Source: Cephalotus follicularis (lineage: Eukaryota > Streptophyta > Magnoliopsida > Oxalidales > Cephalotaceae). From it: 64,000 nucleotides of DNA. Made by a program: the position numbers and the translations under genes. The stretch is from NCBI GenBank assembly GCA_001972305.1, contig BDDD01000533.1, positions 186,001 to 250,000 on the forward strand, in the 5' to 3' direction. This document shows, piece after piece, positions 21,851 through 33,302 of the stretch (its first letter is position 1; the number at the start of each line of letters is the position of its first letter). A model generated the notes under the pieces. That model was not told the origin of the DNA, did not search any database, and saw nothing but the letters and a program-made list of their open reading frames with translations.

Positions 21851-23204
21851 TGTTCACGTAAAAAGAATGATGTTTTAAAATTTATAGCCGCAAGTGCACG
21901 AATCATACAGTAACCGGTCGAACACAGGGAAACGTTAAACTAGTTATAATTTATCCAACCTAGGCGAAGTATGCAGAATAAGGGTTTAATTATGAAAACT
22001 ACTCCTAATTATGCAAAATAAATAATTAAAACAGGAAATTAAGACTTCGAGAGTTAAAAACACTGAATTCGAAATACCAAGAAATAAAATATGCAATTTC
22101 AAAATGAATCAAAACAATGAATAGAAGTGAAGAAAATATATAATTAAAAAGCGTTTTTAGGGTATAGAAACTCACCGTAGATTGTTTTGAACAATTCCAT
22201 TTAATTGAACGATCGTACCTTTATAACCAGCGGCAGCTAGGTCGATACGGAGTGCGACGGTGATCACAAGATGTATGAGTAGTCATGCTAGGTCTATATG
22301 AAGTACGGCATCGGCGGCAAGACGTATGAGTAGTCATGCTAGGTCTATACGAAGTGTGTTCGTTGTGACAAACCGTATGAGTAGACTCCATTGATTGAAT
22401 TAAGCATCATTTATTCACCAATTTTTAGCTTCACCGACAAGATGTTTGTAGATTTTAATAAGACAGACAAAGTGTGTGTGAAGACAGAAATATTCGAATA
22501 ACAAATCAAATATTCAGGGACTTTTATTGATGGGTTTGAGACAATAATAATCTAGGCTTTGTTGTTCCCCAAAATCTTAAAGAGTTTAGCTACTAAACAT
22601 TGTAAAATAAACTAAAATTGACAAAGAAGAAAAATAGGGTTTCTGCCAGCCTCCACACTGAATTTGGCCAGCCTTGTATTGTCTTATACTACAAAACTGA
22701 TCAGAAATGGAAATAAATCAATCCTAGTTACAAAATCTGGAAAAAAAAAATCCAACTTTCTATTTCTGCTGCAGAAGAAGACGTCGACTCCTTTGGTTGA
22801 AGGTCGACGTGTTTTGTAAAAAATTGCGTTTTGTTGAGTTGCTCATAATGAACATCGATCCTTTTGATGAAAGATGTCAATGTGTTTAGATCCAAAATTT
22901 ACAGGTCAAATTTACACAAAGACATCGATGCGTTTAGTGAAAGACATTGATGTCTTTCTAATAGCATTTGAAGGTAGGCTGCAATCCCAGAAAGGACAAC
23001 GATCCTCTCCAAAAGATGTCAATGTGTTTTCAAGAAACCCAAAAAAGACATCGATCTCAATAAAAGACATCGACGCTTTTTACTCTGTTTCTGCAGAATT
23101 TGTCAATTCTTCAATCTTTACTCTTTCAATCTCCAATTTGCACAGCTTTGGGTAATATTCATGCACTTTGGTCCTCTTGCTGTTGTACCTGAAAATCAAT
23201 ATAA
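21851..23204 (-). repeat. Athila A 5' LTR, truncated at the U3 start
   Basis: This matches 4683-6019 of the A 3' LTR; the first about 74 bp of U3 are missing. At about 23204 the LTR passes directly into RT sequence of fragment B. It contains the palindrome cluster (about 22780-23080). Confidence 0.88.
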
Positions 23205-23825
23205 CAAATGCTTGATGACTTCTATTTTTTCTTTATCTACTTGAATTCCTTCTTTTGACACTACATGTCCAAGAACGATCCCCTTCTTTACCATGAAATT
23301 GCACTTTTCCCTATTAAGCACCAAATTCTTCTCTCGACTTCTTTCGAGTACTAATTTTAGGTGATGAAGGCATTGAGAAAATGAGGAACCATGGACAGAA
23401 AAGTCATCCATAAACACTTCAAGAAAGTCATACACCATGTCAGAGAAAATACTCATCATGCACCTTTGGAAGGTAGCGGGAGCATTGCAGAGGCCAAACG
23501 GCATGCGTCGGTAAGCAAATCTTCCAAAAGGACATGTGAACGAGGTTTTTTCTTGATCTTGCGGAGCGATGGGAATTTGGTTGTATCCGGAGTACCCATC
23601 GAGAAAACAATAATACTCATGACCAGCTAACCTGTCTAGCATTTGATCGATAAACGAAAGTGGAAAATGATCCTTCCAGGTGGCTGTATTCAACTTTCGG
23701 TAGTCAATGCACGCCCTCCATCCAGTTTGGATTTTTGTAGGAAGTAAGTCATCGTTCGAGGATTGCACTACCGTTATTCCGGATTTCTTTGGGACAACAT
23801 GGACTGGACTCACCCATTGACTATC
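23205..23825 (-). pseudogene. Athila B pol: RT fragment
   Basis: This is the best-preserved RT palm in the window: VSPVHVVPKKSG, ACIDYRKLNTATWKDHFPL, FLDGYSGYNQIPIAP, MPFGLCNAPATFQRC and [13 protein letters not shown] with both catalytic Asp. It ends in the thumb (EGIQVDKEKIEVIKHL) at 23205, where it meets the A LTR; the rest of pol is absent. Confidence 0.88.
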
Positions 23826-25000
23826 TGAAATGGGATAAATGATCCCATTGTCCAGCCACTACAAGATTTCTTTTTGTATGCCTCTTTCATCAATGGATTT
23901 GCTCTTCGCTGAGGTTCTCTAGAAGGTTTGGATCCTTCTATGAGATTTATGTGATGCTCACAAATAGAAGGGCTAATTCCTTTGATGTTAGCCATCGTCC
24001 ACCCAATGGCGTATTTATTTTCTTTGAGTAGGTCAATAAGCTCCTCTTCCTGACTGGGAGTAAGATCATATGAAATGATAACAGGAAGAGTTTGGTTTTC
24101 ACCTAGGAACGAGTATTTTAATGTAGAGGGTAGTTCTTTGAGTTCAAGTTTCGGAGGCTCCTCAATTGATGGTTTAGGTAAGGATGAGGACAAGGGGCCC
24201 ACTGGCTCTAATAGCTGAATACTAAATGCATCAACGAAAACACCTCCATCGACAACCTCTAAATCCCGTATGCAATCATTAAAATTTCCATCAAAATCAA
24301 TGTCAAAGTGTGTATCAATAAAATTGGGAAATGCATGGATTGAGTTCAATTCATCAAAATCGCCAGAATGCTTACCCAGTCGGAAAACATTAAAATCCAC
24401 AGACGTGTTTCTGAAGCTTAATTTCATTAGACCATTTAGACAATTGATTAACGCATTACTTGTCGCTAGGAAAGGTCTACCAAGGATAAGTGGAATTTGA
24501 TCATTCAAGTTTGCAACAGGCTGGGTGTATAAGACGACGAAGTCGACTGGAAAGAAAAACTCACCAACCTTTATAAACACATCCTCGATTTTCTCTCACG
24601 GCACCTTCACAGACCTATCCGCTAATTGTAATGTCATCATGGTTGGTCTTAACTCTCCTAGCCCAAGCTTCTCATAAACCGATGATGGCAACAAATTCAC
24701 ACTTGCTCCTAAATCGAACAAGGCATGCTCAGTTTTTGTGCTTCCAATAACACAAGAGATTGTTGGGCAGCCAGGGTCTTTATACTTTCGCATCGTGGGT
24801 TGCGAAAACAATGCACTAATGATGGCTTCCAAGAAAGCCTTTTTCGAAGTTTGGAGGATCCTCTTTTTAGTGCATAGGTCTTTAAGGACTTTTGTGTAAG
24901 AGGGCACCTGCTCAATGGCTTCAGGCCATGGAATATTGATTTGGACTTGCTTAAATGTTTCGATGATCTTTCCCATCGCTGGGGCTTTCTTACTTTGCAA
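23826..25000 (-). pseudogene. Athila B protease and protease-RT linker
   Basis: The protease block HALFDLGASVNLLPSS is near 24690-24730, and GRPFLATSNALINC near 24440-24490. A stop occurs near 24596 between them. The linker (LGKHSGDFDELNSIHAFPN, ELKELPSTLKYSFLGENQTLPV, then GWTMANIKGISPSICEHHINL) leads into RT with a further frame change near 23880. The sequence 29440-29800 of C is the same linker. Confidence 0.82.
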
Positions 25001-26365
25001 TCTTTTGGGAAAGGGAGTTGGAGGGTCAAATGAATGCTTGGGTGCCTCGACTGGCTATTTTTTCTTCTCATCCTCTTTCTCCTTCCTCAATTCATCTTTC
25101 GCATTCGATTGCATTGGTTGCTCCGATGGGTCAACCAATGGTTCTTGTAAATTTTCTTACGCCAAGGATTCGTCCATTTGCTCGCTCACGTTTTCTATTT
25201 GATCCGCTGGATGGTATTCATTTCCACTCCTTAGGACAAAAACTTGTTTTGATGGACCGGAGGAGGAAGCTGCATTTTGCGGATTTAATGGTTGTTGGAT
25301 TTTAGCGGAATGGTTTAAGGCAGTCCTAGGATTCTAGTCGGGTTGGGAAGACATTTTTCCTTTTACTCTTTCGTGTAGAGCAGATGCTAGTTGTGAAAGT
25401 TGTTTTTCCATGTTATGCTGACTAGTCATCACAGTGCTCATAAGAAGTTCCATGCTCTTTTCTAGCAACGAAATGCTAGATGGATCCTCCCTTTGGTTTG
25501 ACAAACCTGATGTTTGTTGATTTGAGAATTGATTTTGTGGTGGAAAGGATGGTCAAATATTATTCAAATTTTTTCAGAACCTTGGAAATGTCTGCTGTGA
25601 TGCAGACTGGCTAGGGAAGCTCGAAGGTTGTCCCAAAAAGTGTGAGGGTGGGGCACCAATGCTAGAAGGCTGCCCTGAAAAGCTTGATTGTCCTCGCATG
25701 TTTTGCCCTTGACTCCGTGAGAATTTTGGATGGTTTTTCCAACCCAGATTGTAAGTGTTACTATATGGGTTGTATTGATTCATAGTAGACACATTTTCAG
25801 GAGCATATTGATTGTCAATATAAATTTGGCACTCTTCAAACACATGATTTGGGGACTGACACCAAGAACACATAGGGGTGCTATGATCGATTTGATTGAT
25901 TTGTGGGGAACCCATAAGTAGCGACTCTAGTCTAGTTATGCTTCCTTACAAACTGACCCTTCTATAACGTGCCATTTACTTGGAAAAGCTCTCTCAAAAA
26001 CTTGAGCTAACTCCCACTCTCTAGTTCGCTCACCCAAATCTAAAAGGGAACTCCATTCTTCGTTTTCATCAGTGTACGAGGTGAACCCATCGGGACACAT
26101 TGATTTGACCAATTGCTTGGTCTTGTAGCCAATCCCTTCATAGATGATTTGGCATGAATGCCACATGTTCAAACCATGATGATGACACTCTAAGAGAAGA
26201 TCCTTAAACCGTTCCATACACCTAGAAAATGATTCATTGGGTTTTTGACGAAACTGGAGAATGTCGTTCCTAAGTTTATTGGTTTTATGAAGTGGAGATA
26301 ATTTCTTTATGAATGAAACAGTGAAATGGTCCCATGTAGAAATAGAACCATTGGGGAGACTGTAG
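25001..26365 (-). pseudogene. Athila B gag fragment
   Basis: It contains the capsid end (MERFKDLLLECHHHG, KQLVKSMCPDGFTSY) and an intact CCHC zinc knuckle CSWCQSPNHVFEEC near 25830-25870, then YNPYSNTYNLGWKNHP and the acidic linker toward protease. The 5' part of gag is missing: sequence ends at 26365 in the inverted junction with C. Several stops and frame changes. Confidence 0.83.
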
Positions 26366-26398
26366 GGAGATAAAAAGTGGCTCTACAGTCTCCCCAAT
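26350..26398. repeat. centre of the Athila B/C inverted repeat
   Basis: ATTGGGGAGACTGTAG (26350-26365) and its exact reverse complement (26383-26398) form a 16-bp stem around a 17-nt loop. Homology continues outward on both sides as B (to 23205) and C (to about 30420), with the 862-bp solo LTR extra in the C arm. Confidence 0.9.
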
Positions 26399-27210
26399 AG
26401 TTCTATTTCTACATGGGACCATTTCACTATTTTGTTCCTAAAGAAATTCTTTCCACTTCATAAAACCAATAAACTTAGGAACGACATTCTCCAGTTTCAT
26501 CAAAAACCCAATGAATCATTTTCTAGGAGTATGGAACGGTTTAAGGATCTTCTCTTAGAGTGTCCTCATCATGGTTTGAACACGTGGCATTTATGCCAAA
26601 TAATCTATGAAGGGATTGACTACCAGACCAAGCAATTGGTCGAATCAATGTGTCTCGATTGCTTCACCTCATACATTGATGAAAACAAGGCGTTGAGTTT
26701 CCTTTTAGATTTGGGTGAGCGAACTAGAGAGTGGGAGTCAGCTAAAGTTTCTGAGAGAGCTTTTCCAAGTAAAGGGTACGTTATAGAAGGAGCAGTTTCT
26801 AAGGAAACACAGCTAGAAAGTCGCTTAACTAGACTAGAGTCGCTACTTTGGGGTTCCCCACAAATCAATCAAATCAATCACAGCACCCCTATGTGTTCTT
26901 GGTGTCAGTCCCCAAATCATGTGTTTGAAGAGTTCCAAATTTATATTGACAATCAATATGCTCCTGAAATTGTGTCTGCTACGAATCAATACAACTCGTA
27001 TAGTAACACGTATAATCCGGGGTTGCGAAACCAACCAACCTTCTCATGGAGTCAAGGGCAAAACATGCGAGGACAATCAAGCTTTTTGGGGCAGCCTTCT
27101 AGCGTTGGGGGCCTACCCTTACACTTTTTGGGACAACCTTCGAGCTTCCCTAGCCAGTCTGCATCACAACAGACATTTCCAAGGTTCTCCAAAAATTTGG
27201 ATAATATTCG
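26372..27210 (+). pseudogene. Athila C gag, 5'-truncated part
   Basis: It starts inside the capsid region at the inverted junction. FLKKFFPLHKTNKLRNDILQF, MERFKDLLLECPHHG and QIIYEGIDYQTKQLVES are intact. The zinc knuckle reads CSWCQSPNHVFEEF, with the last Cys changed to Phe. The open frame from 26432 runs on into the solo LTR to 27394, so its tail is not gag. The remaining gag lies at 28073-28760. Confidence 0.86.
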
Positions 27211-28072
27211 TGTTAGATATGGGTGTCCCTGCATGCCACGAGGGGTGGCTGTACGCAAATGTATAGACACTCTTTATGTAAACATTCTTAATTCCATTAT
27301 TGTTTTGAGTGCAATTTTTATTTTAAGTGGCATTTTTGTTATATGTATTATCCCAAACCATAATACTGGATCAATTAATCACCATGTTAATTGAATACAC
27401 ATATAACGCCCTGTCGACAAAGGACCCTCCATAAATCATATTAGGTGGAGATTGTCAAATAATCTTTACCTAGTGTGAACTAGTTTTAGGAACTTTAAGG
27501 AAGCCACTTTGCCTTCATTAAAGCTTCAAGACATCAGTAAGGAAGGATATTTTGTGAAGGAAGAAATCTTGGAAACCATCTTGAAGGATACACCAAATTT
27601 GGAGTGAAGGAGTTAAAGACTTTTTGTATGTAATTCTTACTTCTCCTTTATTCTATTTATTTTGTGGTGTGTGGGTTGGATGCAATGGCTTTGCCAAGCC
27701 ATTGTCCTGGTATTCCAGGTTTTATATATGTGTTTTAAATGCAGGTTAAATGAGTTTTGAAACCATTAGAGTATGGTTTTAAGGTTTGGATACTATGGTG
27801 AATCAATTAAGGTTTATATGCACTTTGATTGATTTTGGAATGTGACAATTCCTTAGGATTAGAGTATCCTATCCAAATCCGAATCTTGCATGCTTAGAAA
27901 CCTGCAAAGGCTTCATTTAAATGTCCAATTAGAGATCCTAGGATGAAATTGGGGCATTTACGGGCATTGGTCAAGGGTGGTTCCTTCACCGGAAGATAAA
28001 TTTTAAAATTGAGCACCCATAACCTTAATGTCCTGAATGTTTTTTCTTCCGCTGCTTTCCCAATTTCCAACA
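27211..28072. mobile_element. solo copia-type LTR inserted in Athila C gag
   Basis: The 862-bp block has TGTTAG...CCAACA ends and is flanked by a perfect 5-bp duplication ATTCG (27206-27210; 28073-28077). The A and B copies lack it, so the empty site is visible in this same window (near 20350 and 25555). No coding domain is seen. Orientation is not clear from the ends. Confidence 0.87.
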
Positions 28073-28760
28073 ATTCGACCATCCTTTCCACCACAAAATC
28101 AATTCTCAAATCAACAAACATCAGGTTTGTCGAACCAAAGGGAGGATCCATCTAGGATTTCATCGATAGAAAAGAGCATGGAACTTCTTATGAGCACAGT
28201 GATGACTAGTCAGCATAACATGGAAAACCAAATTTCACAACTAGCATCTGCTCTACACGAAAGAGAAAAAGGAAAAATGCCTTCCCAACCCGACCAGAAT
28301 CCTAGGACTGCCTTAAACCATTCCGCTCAAATCCAACAACCATTACATCTGAAAAATTTATCTTCCTCCTCCGGTTCATCAAAACAAGATTTTGTCCTAA
28401 GGAGTTGAAATGAATACCATCCAGCGGATCAAATGGAAAACGTGAGCGAGCAAATGGAGGAATCCTTGGCGCAAGAAAATTTACAAGAACCATTGGTTGA
28501 CCCTTCGGAGCAACCAATGCAATCAAATGCGCAATATGAATTGAGGAAGGAGAAAGAGGACAAGAAGAAGAAATAGCCAGTCGAGGCACCCAAGCATTCA
28601 TTTGACCCACAAGCTCCCTTTCCAAAAAGATTGCAAAGTAAGAAAGCCCCAACGATGGAAAAGATCATCGAAACATTTAAGCAATCCAAATCATTATTCC
28701 ACTGCTTGAAGCCATTGAATAGGTGCCCTCTTACGCAAAAGTCCTTAAAGACTTTTGCAT
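28073..28760 (+). pseudogene. Athila C gag, C-terminal part
   Basis: It continues gag after the solo LTR: SNQQTSGLSNQREDPSRISS, a coiled-coil-like LLMSTVMTSQHNMENQISQLASALHEREKG, and an acidic Lys/Glu-rich linker. Stops lie at 28407 and near 28575, with a frame change before protease. It matches A 19519-20313 and B 24900-25570. Confidence 0.8.
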
Positions 28761-29487
28761 TAAAAAGAGGATCCTTCAAACTCCGAAAAAAGCTTTCTTG
28801 GTAGCCAACATTAGTGCATTGTTTTCGCAACCCACGATGCGAAAGTATAAAGACCCTGGCTGCCCGACAATCTCTTGTGTTATTGGAAACAAAAAAATTG
28901 AGCATGCCTTGCTCGATTTAGGAGCAAGTGTGAATTTGTTGCCATCATCGGTTTATGAGAAGCTTGGGCTAGGAGAGTTAAGACCAACCACGATGACATT
29001 ACAATTAGCGGATAGGTCTGTGAAGGTGCCGCGAGGGAAAATCGAGGATGTGTTTATAAAGGTTGGTGAGTTTTTCTTTCCAGTCGACTTCGTCGTCTTA
29101 TACACCCAGCCTGTTGCAAACTTGAATGATCAAATTCCAGTTATCCTTGGTAGACCTTTCCTAGCGACAAGTAATGCGTTAATCAATTGTCAAAATGGTC
29201 TGATGAAATTAAGCTTCGAAAAAACGTCAGTGGATTTTAATGTATTCCGACTGGGTAAGCATTCCGGCGATTTTGCTGAATTTAATGCAATCCATGCATT
29301 TCCTGATTATATTGATACACACTTTGACATCGATTTTGATGGAAATTTTAATGTTTGCATGCGGTATTTAGAGGATGTCGATGGAGGTGTTTTCGTTGAT
29401 GCATTTAGTATGCAGCCATTACAGCCAGAGGGCCCCTTGTCCACATCCTTACCTAAACCATCAATTGAGGAGCCTCTGAAACCTTAA
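28723..29487 (+). pseudogene. Athila C protease, long open segment
   Basis: The open reading segment of 254 codons carries PGCPTISCVIG, ALLDLGASVNLLPSSVYEKLG, the RSVKVPRGKIEDVFIKVGEF strand region and VILGRPFLATSNALINC, the whole Athila protease. A linker to RT follows and ends in a TAA at 29485-29487. The Met at 28723 is internal to the polyprotein rather than a true start. Confidence 0.85.
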
Positions 29488-30880
29488 CTCAAAGAAATTC
29501 CCTCTACATTGAAATACTCATTCCTAGGTGAAAACTAAACTCTTCATGTTATCATTTCATCTGATCTTACTCCCAGTCGGGAAGAGGAGGTTATCGACAT
29601 ACTCAAAGAAAATAAATAGGCCATTGGGTGGACGATGGCTGACATCAAAGTAATTAGCCCTTCTATTTGCGAGCATCGTATAAATCTCATAGAAGGATCC
29701 AAACGTTCTAGAGAACCTCAGCGAAGAGCAAATCCCTTGATGAAAAAGGCCATACAAAAAGAAATCTTGAAGTGGCTGGACAATGGGATCGTTTATCCCA
29801 TTTCGGATAGTCAATGGGTGAGTCCAGTCCACGTTGTCCCAAAGAAATCCGGAATAACGATAATGCAATCCTCGAACGATGACTTACTACCTACAAAAAT
29901 CCAAACTGGATGGAGGGTGTGTATTGACTACCGAAAGTTGAATACAGCCACCTGGAAGGATCATTTTCCACTTCCGTTTATCGATCAAATAATGGACAGG
30001 TTAGCTGGTCACGAGTATTATTGTTTTCTCGATGGGTACTCTTGATTCAACAAAATTCCCATCGCATCGCAAAATCAAGAAAAAACCATGTTCGCATGTC
30101 CTTTTGGAACATTTGCTTACCAACGCATGCCATTTGGCCTCTGCAATGCTCCCTCTACCTTCCAAAGGTGCACAATGAGTATTTTCTCTGACATGGTGGA
30201 GGACTTTCTTGAAGTGTTTATTGATAACTTTTCTGTGCATGATTCCTCATTTTCTCAATGCCTTCATCACCTAAAATTAGTACTCGAAAGAAGTCGAGAG
30301 AAGAATTTGGTGCTTAATTGGGAAAAGTGCAATTTCATGGTAAAGAAGGGGATCGTTCTTGGACATGTACTGTCAAAAGAAGGAATTCAAGTAGATAAAG
30401 TAAAAATAGAAGTCCTCAAGCATTTGTCTCCACCTCGTAATGTGAAAGACAGCCGAACATTCCTCGGACATGCTAGTTTTTATCGAAGGTTCATCAAGGA
30501 TTTTAGTAAGGTAGCACATCCCTTAATGTCGCTCCTAGCGAAAGATCAAGAATTTGTTTTCTCTGAGGAGTGTCTTGTGGCATTTAACCGCTTGAAGAAG
30601 GAGCTCACTTTCGTTCCTATCATTGGGGCACAAATTTGGACTGAGCCTTTTGAGATCATGTGTGACGATTCCGATAGTGCCATTGGAGCTGTTCTCAGCC
30701 AAAGACTGTATAAATTGCCTCACGTCATCTATTATGCAAGTAGGACCCTTTTCGACGCGCAATTGAATTACACAACCACCGAGAAGGAGTTGTTAGCTAT
30801 GGTCTTTGCACTTGAGAAGTCCATGGTCCGATTAATGAAAGTTTTCCTGATGAGCAGATTATGCGCATTGAGAGTGAACC
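29488..30880 (+). pseudogene. Athila C RT and RNase H, catalytic residue changed and RNase H partly deleted
   Basis: RT blocks: VSPVHVVPKKSG, VCIDYRKLNTATWKDHF, a TGA near 30043 in the GYSGYNQ block, MPFGLCNAPSTFQRC, then FLEVFIDNFSVHD where the second catalytic Asp is Asn. The thumb and the RNase H start ([30 protein letters not shown]) follow. At about 30819 the sequence jumps to the linker before integrase ([13 protein letters not shown] in a shifted frame). About 210 bp of RNase H present in A are missing; the join shares AGAAGT. Confidence 0.87.
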
Positions 30881-32180
30881 ATGGTATGCAGACTTAGTGA
30901 GTTATCTTGTTACGGGAAGTGTACCCTCAGAATGGTCTGCTCAAGATAAGCGTAGGTTTCTTTCGCAACCAAAGCATTTTTTCTGGGATGATCCTTATCT
31001 TTTCAAAGCATGTCCGGATTTAATTTTGCGACGATGTGTTCCTGATCATGAGAATCGCTCAGTTCTGTCTTTATCTCATGATTAAGCATGTAGTGGTCAT
31101 TTCGGCCTGACTAAGACAACGGCTAAGGTTTTACAATGTGGTTTTTCTTGATCGATTATTTTTAAAGATGCTTTTCAGTACTGTAGGGCTTGTGTTTCAT
31201 GTCAATCTCTAGCCCGTGTGACGAAACGAAATATGATGCCTTCGACACCGATTTTGACTGTTGAGATCTTTGATGTTTGGGGTATAGATTTCATGGGTCC
31301 GTTTCCCAACTCATTTGGGAATCTGTACATCCTTCTAGCTGTGCATTATGTTTCAAAGTGGATATAGGCGATTCCTTGTCGAACCAATGACAACTCCGTC
31401 GTTGTTAAATTTCTCAAGGAACATATTTTTTCTTGTTTTGGCACCCCACGTGCTATTATTAGTGATAGGGGTACTCATTTTTGCAATCGTTATTTTGAAG
31501 CCCTTATGAATAGGTATGGGATCACCCACAAGCTCGCTACACCATATCATCCTCAAACAAGTGGGCAAGCTAAGGTATCTAATCGTCAAATTAACCAAAT
31601 TCTCAAGAAAACAGTCAACCCCAATAGAAAGGATTGGTCTAAAAGACTTGTAGATGCTTTATGGGCTTATCGAACTGCTTTCAAGACTGATCTTGGTCAA
31701 TCGCCTTATTGGCTAGTGTATGGTAAAGCTTGTCATCTTCTAGTGGAATTGGAACATAGAGCATTTTGGGCAATCAAGCAATTAAATTTTGATCGTTCCT
31801 TTGCGGGAAATCATCGTGCACATCAATTATCTGAGTTAGAAGAAATTCGAAATGATACATATGACAATGCGAAGATTTCCAAAGAAAAGACAAAGGCTTT
31901 TCATGATGCGCGGATTTTGCGGAAAATTTTTGAAGTAGGGGACAAGTTTCTTTTAAATAATTCACGGTTAAATTTGTTTCCTGGAAAGTTGAAGTCTCGT
32001 TGGGATGGTCCTTATATCGTTAAAAACGTTTTCTCACATGGTGTTTTTGAGATCTGTAAGCCAGGTACTGAAAATGCTTTCAAGATAAATGGGCAGCGGC
32101 TAAAGAAGTTTCTCGAGTTTCCGTCCGAACCAATGGAGGAGGCCATGGAATTGCATGAGCCTCTTTATGAGCCTCCATGA
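30881..32180 (+). pseudogene. Athila C integrase
   Basis: The zinc-binding part (about 31080-31230) has broken His and intact CRACVSCQS. The core has WGIDFMGPFPNSFG (first Asp), a stop near 31366, [16 protein letters not shown] (second Asp) and [20 protein letters not shown], where the position of the catalytic Glu in A (SGQVEVSNR) is Lys. The C-terminal part ([35 protein letters not shown]) is open to 32180. It is the mirror of A 16867-18006. Confidence 0.88.
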
Positions 32181-32790
32181 TTATATTCGGTAAACCCTAC
32201 CCCTTTGTTCTTTATTTTATTGCATTGTTTCTCAAATTTTTGTGATCATGCACTGTTGTTTCTTTAAGTTTGTTTCTATTGCCTTGAGGACAATGCAAGA
32301 TTTAAGTATGTGTGTGTGTTGTTTTCAAAGTTTCATAAGATTTTATGGAGGAGGAGGACAAGGAATTGATTTTTTTTTTTGTGTATATATATATATATAT
32401 AATAAAAAAATAATAATAATACAGTCTTTTTTTTTTTCCTATTTGATGTGAGTAATTAAACCTTAGGGGTGTTCTACACCTAGTTCTTTTTTTTTAATTG
32501 ATTTGAGAGTAATTGATCGAAAGCTCGCTACATGGATCTTATAGTTTTTTTTTGAGGCTAAGACATATAAAAATAATATATAAATAAATTTACCTCTTTG
32601 AATTTTTTTTTAGTCTGCAGCCTATTTGATTCGAGTAATTAAACCTTAGGGGTGTTCTACTTTTTTTTTCTTAAAGCTAACTGGTTTGAGAATAACTGGT
32701 CGAAAGCTCGCTACATTGTTTTTTTTTAAAGCCTAAGAGGCTAAGACATTGCACGAATTTTAAAGTTGGTAAAAGATTTTTTTTTAAGAA

Positions 32791-32827
<37 letters not shown>

Positions 32828-33302
32828 GTAAAGTTTTTTTTTTTGACTCCAAAGTAGGATTTTGTGTTGTTGCGAATGCATATCTTGATTGGTTTTTTTT
32901 TGGTGGATTAATAAAATAATTTGCTAAAAGTTCCTTAACTGAGATGTGTTTTTTTTTTTGAACTTGAAACGAGGTAATAAAATTCAAGTATGGGGGTGTT
33001 TTATGAATTTTTTTTTTTAGATACATTTTACTTGTTTTCAAAGTTTTGATGAACTGAATTTTGTGTTTTTTTTTTCTTGGAAAACATCACGAGACAAAAC
33101 TCGTCCACTAGGGCCACCTAGGGTTTTTTTTTTTTGTTGCATAAGCTAAATGCAATCGTGATTCCTACGAAAGTGAGTTAGGTTTTTTTTTATGTTATTG
33201 TGTGTGCATTTAGTTTTTATTTTTGTGTTTGCGTGTGTTTTCTTTTTTTAGCTTTCTATTTGGTTTGCTTGAGGACAAGCAAAGTTTAAGTATGGGGGTA
33301 TT
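32181..33302 (+). other. Athila C 3' noncoding region with polypurine tract
   Basis: It matches A 6094-6729 plus 16113-16866 on the other strand, including the tandem pair (about 32440-32570, 32620-32750). A PPT-like core AAGTATGGGGGTGTT lies at 32985-32999 and the true polypurine tract AAGTATGGGGGTAT just before the LTR (33288-33301). No gene is seen. Nine-T blocks overwrite it (see 32371-33191). Confidence 0.75.
32371..33191 (+). other. fifteen nine-T blocks at an exact 58-nt period
   Basis: Runs of at least nine T cover 32371, 32429, 32487, 32545, 32603, 32661, 32719, 32777, 32835, 32893, 32951, 33009, 33067, 33125 and 33183 (start positions, each +58). Alignment by eye to A and D shows nine ordinary bases replaced without length change, for example AAAGCTTAA at 32545 and TCATTAAAG at 32893. 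The frames before 32313 and after 33241 are normal. This is not a known biological pattern and is probably a data error. Confidence 0.93.

Noticed and set aside
26432-27394. 320-codon continuous ORF
   Set aside because: Only the part to 27205 is Athila gag; the rest is chance extension into the solo LTR.
32181-33302. Env-like gene of Athila between pol and 3' LTR
   Set aside because: Looked for in A, C and D; no ORF with a signal peptide or membrane segments, only repeats and PPT-like tracts.
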